A stretch of DNA of 64,000 nt, from the NCBI RefSeq assembly GCF_022288725.1, contig NZ_JAKNTA010000001.1, positions 558,899 to 622,898 of the forward strand, given 5' to 3'. A model generated the notes under the pieces. That model searched no databases. It saw only the letters and a program-made list of their open reading frames with translations, and was not told the DNA's origin. A program made the position numbers and the translations under genes. This stretch comes from Kitasatospora sp. A2-31. Lineage in GTDB: Bacteria; Actinomycetota; Actinomycetes; Streptomycetales; Streptomycetaceae. Shown piece after piece: positions 62,386 to 64,000 of the stretch. Positions within the stretch are counted from its first letter, which is position 1. The number at the start of each line of letters is the position of its first letter.

Positions 62386-62708
62386 GGCGGTCTCCCCGTC
62401 CGTGGTGGCGTGACACTGGCGGGCATTTCCGAGTCGATGGCGTCTCGTAACCCCCGTGGCGAGCGTAGCGCCATTTTCGATACGAGACGAATCCGTTTCG
62501 TAAAACATGGGCAAAGAACGGGCCGCCCCGGGCCGGACCGCGCGGCCCCGCCCGGCGGACCGGCCCCCGCCCGGCCGCCCGGTGTGCCGTAGATCGCACC
62601 GGCACGGCGGCACCCCTCTTTGCGCCCGTGCCGGGGCGTGCAAGCATGGAGGTGATCCGGGGACGCCACACGGCGCCACGAGACGACAACCCTTCAGGAG
62701 CCTGTTCG
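62386..62708. promoter_or_regulatory. Divergent promoter region between the DHA2 transporter and panB
   Basis: These 323 bp contain the TACGAGACG palindrome at 62481-62502 and an extra CGTCTCGTA half-site at 62441-62449, both nearer the transporter. The panB half is GC-rich without recognisable boxes. Confidence 0.5.
62481..62502. promoter_or_regulatory. Candidate TetR operator upstream of the DHA2 transporter
   Basis: TACGAGACG (62481-62489) and CGTTTCGTA (62494-62502) form 9-bp arms, with one mismatch, around AATC. The region is A/T-richer than its surroundings, as expected of a promoter. It lies 96-117 bp upstream of the transporter start. The spare half-site at 62441-62449 strengthens the case. 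The regulator encoded downstream of the transporter is the natural candidate. Confidence 0.65.
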
Positions 62709-63578
62709 ATGAACGCTTCTTCGCCGTCGCCTGCCCAGAACCAGGCGTCGACCGCCTCGCTCTACGGCGGGGTCACCAACCGCCGCGTCACCGTCCGCGA
62801 CCTCGCCGCCGCCAAGCAGCGCGGCGAGAAGTGGTCGATGCTCACCGCGTACGACGCCCTCACCGCGGGCGTCTTCGACGAGGCCGGCACGCCCGTGCTG
62901 CTGGTCGGCGACTCGGCCGGCAACTGCCACCTCGGCTACGAGACCACCGTCCCGGTGACCATGGATCAGATGGTGATGCTCTCCGCCGCCGTCGTCCGCG
63001 GCACCAAGCGGGCCATGATCGTGGCCGACCTGCCCTTCGGCTCCTACCAGGAGTCCCCCGCCCAGGCCATGCACAACGCCGCCCGGCTGATGAAGGAGGC
63101 CGGGGTCGGCGCGGTCAAGCTGGAGGGCGGCGAGCGCAGCGCCCGCTCCATCGAGCTGCTGGTCGAGGCCGGCGTCCCGGTGATGGCGCACATCGGGCTC
63201 ACCCCGCAGTCCGTGCACGCCCTCGGCGGCTACCCGGTCCAGGGCCGCGGCGACGAGGCGGCGCACCAGCTGCTGCGCGACGCCAAGGCGGTCCAGCAGG
63301 CCGGCGCCTTCGCCGTCGTCCTGGAGGCCGTGCCGGCCGAGCTGGCCGCGCAGGTCACCGAGCAGCTGGCCATCCCCACCGTCGGCATCGGCGCAGGTGT
63401 CGGCACCGACGCCCAGGTGCTGGTCTGGACCGACTTCGCCGGCATGACCGCGGGGCGGGTGCCGAAGTTCGTCAAGCAGTACGCCGACCTGCGGGCCGTG
63501 CTCGGCGAGGCCGCCCGCGAGTTCGCCGAGGACGTCCGCTCCGGTGCCTTCCCGGCGCCAGAGCACACCTTCCACTGA
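62709..63578 (+). CDS. panB: 3-methyl-2-oxobutanoate hydroxymethyltransferase (PanB)
   Basis: PanB transfers a hydroxymethyl group from methylene-tetrahydrofolate to 2-ketoisovalerate, the first step of pantothenate synthesis. The 289-residue sequence shows [34 protein letters not shown] with the metal-binding Asp, [39 protein letters not shown], and [27 protein letters not shown] with the catalytic Glu. ATG 62709 follows AGGAG by eight bases. No other pan gene is adjacent. A transposase gene end lies only 72 bp downstream. Confidence 0.96.
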   Translation: MNASSPSPAQNQASTASLYGGVTNRRVTVRDLAAAKQRGEKWSMLTAYDALTAGVFDEAGTPVLLVGDSAGNCHLGYETTVPVTMDQMVMLSAAVVRGTKRAMIVADLPFGSYQESPAQAMHNAARLMKEAGVGAVKLEGGERSARSIELLVEAGVPVMAHIGLTPQSVHALGGYPVQGRGDEAAHQLLRDAKAVQQAGAFAVVLEAVPAELAAQVTEQLAIPTVGIGAGVGTDAQVLVWTDFAGMTAGRVPKFVKQYADLRAVLGEAAREFAEDVRSGAFPAPEHTFH

Positions 63579-63650
63579 CGGTCGCCGCACCACTGGACCG
63601 GGCCCCGCTCCCCTCACCCGAGGACGCTGTTGGTGAATTCGGGGTCCTGA

Positions 63651-64000
63651 TCACTTCGCCCCGTCGGGCTGTTGCTCGGCGGGGCGAAGTGCTGCGAAGT
63701 GGCTGGTGCGGGTGCGGGCCCGGGGGGTGTCGGTGAGGTGGGCGTCGATGCGGGCCAGGTTGATCGCGGCGCCGGTGAGCTGGTGCTGGAGGCTGGTCTT
63801 TGCGAGGCCCTGATAGCGGGATCTGCGCAGGCCGCAGCGCCCGACGCCCTGGGAGATGGTGCCCTCGACGCCGGCGCGGATCTTGTAGCGGTCCTTCCAG
63901 GCGTCGGTTCGCTGTTCGGCGCGGGCGGCGTGGACGGCTTCGTATTCGTCCCGGCGTCGCAGGTTGAGCTCGCGTCGTTCGGCCCTGGGTGAGTTGACGC
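63651..64000 (-). CDS. IS1182-like transposase (C-terminal part, runs off the window)
   Basis: Reading the minus strand from the window edge gives about 116 codons ending in TGA at 63653-63651. The sequence includes RRRDEYEAVHAARAEQ, WKDRYKIRAGVEGTISQGV and GLRRSRYQGLAKTSLQHQL followed by GAAINLARIDAHL, the C-terminal pattern of IS1182-family transposases including the catalytic Glu in AGVEGTISQ. The remainder and the left end of the element lie beyond base 64000. The right end of the element is probably within about 63600-63650. It indicates an insertion directly downstream of panB. Confidence 0.75.
   Translation of the reverse strand, partial: VNSPRAERRELNLRRRDEYEAVHAARAEQRTDAWKDRYKIRAGVEGTISQGVGRCGLRRSRYQGLAKTSLQHQLTGAAINLARIDAHLTDTPRARTRTSHFAALRPAEQQPDGAK

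Overview
This 64 kb window comes from the chromosome of a Streptomycetaceae actinomycete (Streptomyces or Kitasatospora type). The DNA is about 70-75% GC with strong third-position GC bias, GTG starts are common, and the gene order cobT-cobS-pepA-lpdA-sucB ... lipB-lipA-(small ORF)-DUF4191-RDD-glnA ... pullulanase ... glnE ... glnA2-nadE ... panB follows the core-chromosome order I recall for Streptomyces coelicolor (an inference from memory, not an alignment).

Layout. 1-6.7 kb: the end of cobT, cobS (cobalamin nucleotide loop), pepA, then lpdA and sucB, the E3 and E2 of the 2-oxoacid dehydrogenase complex. 6.7-14.7 kb: a 25-bp tandem repeat array, DUF4240 and DUF2510 proteins, a GNAT acetyltransferase, a TIGR01777 epimerase, a FAD amine-oxidase-like protein and a large HTH/TPR regulator. 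15-19.3 kb: a 3-hydroxybutyrate dehydrogenase, an MHS-family transporter and a GAF/PucR regulator that look like one catabolic module. 19.4-24.8 kb: lipB and lipA (lipoyl synthesis and transfer, feeding SucB), small and DUF4191 proteins, an RDD membrane protein, and glnA preceded by a clear GlnR binding site. 25-32.8 kb: accessory genes (P450, ArsC-like, PNPOx-like, DUF1697, FHA, DUF6891, hemerythrin, lipoprotein esterase, SDR).

32.87-35.09 kb: a nested mobile-element island. An IS5-type element is inserted in the left target duplication of a second element. That second element has 16-bp terminal inverted repeats, an internally deleted IS982-like transposase and an unrelated passenger gene, and CCTAG occurs at all three junctions. 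35.1-48 kb: secreted polymer degradation (alpha-amylase with starch-binding domain, M4 metalloprotease with C-terminal accessory domains, 1833-residue amylase-pullulanase), an ECF sigma factor with a membrane-anchored partner, and a stand-alone PII protein. 48-58.5 kb: PAP2 protein, glnE, a class E sortase facing a His/Gln-rich LAETG surface protein, glnA2 and nadE. 58.5-64 kb: an exo/endonuclease-phosphatase membrane protein, TetR regulator plus DHA2 efflux pump with a matching operator, panB, and the end of an IS1182-like transposase.

How it fits together. Two themes recur. The lipoate genes (lipB, lipA) serve the lipoyl domains of SucB, and lpdA and lipA share an upstream palindrome. Nitrogen control is spread through the window: GlnR site plus GlnA1, GlnE that adenylylates it, a PII protein, GlnA2 lacking the adenylylation tyrosine, and glutamine-dependent NadE. 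The two starch-degrading genes share promoter-proximal sequence words. I see no CRISPR array, prophage, rRNA, tRNA or large biosynthetic cluster.
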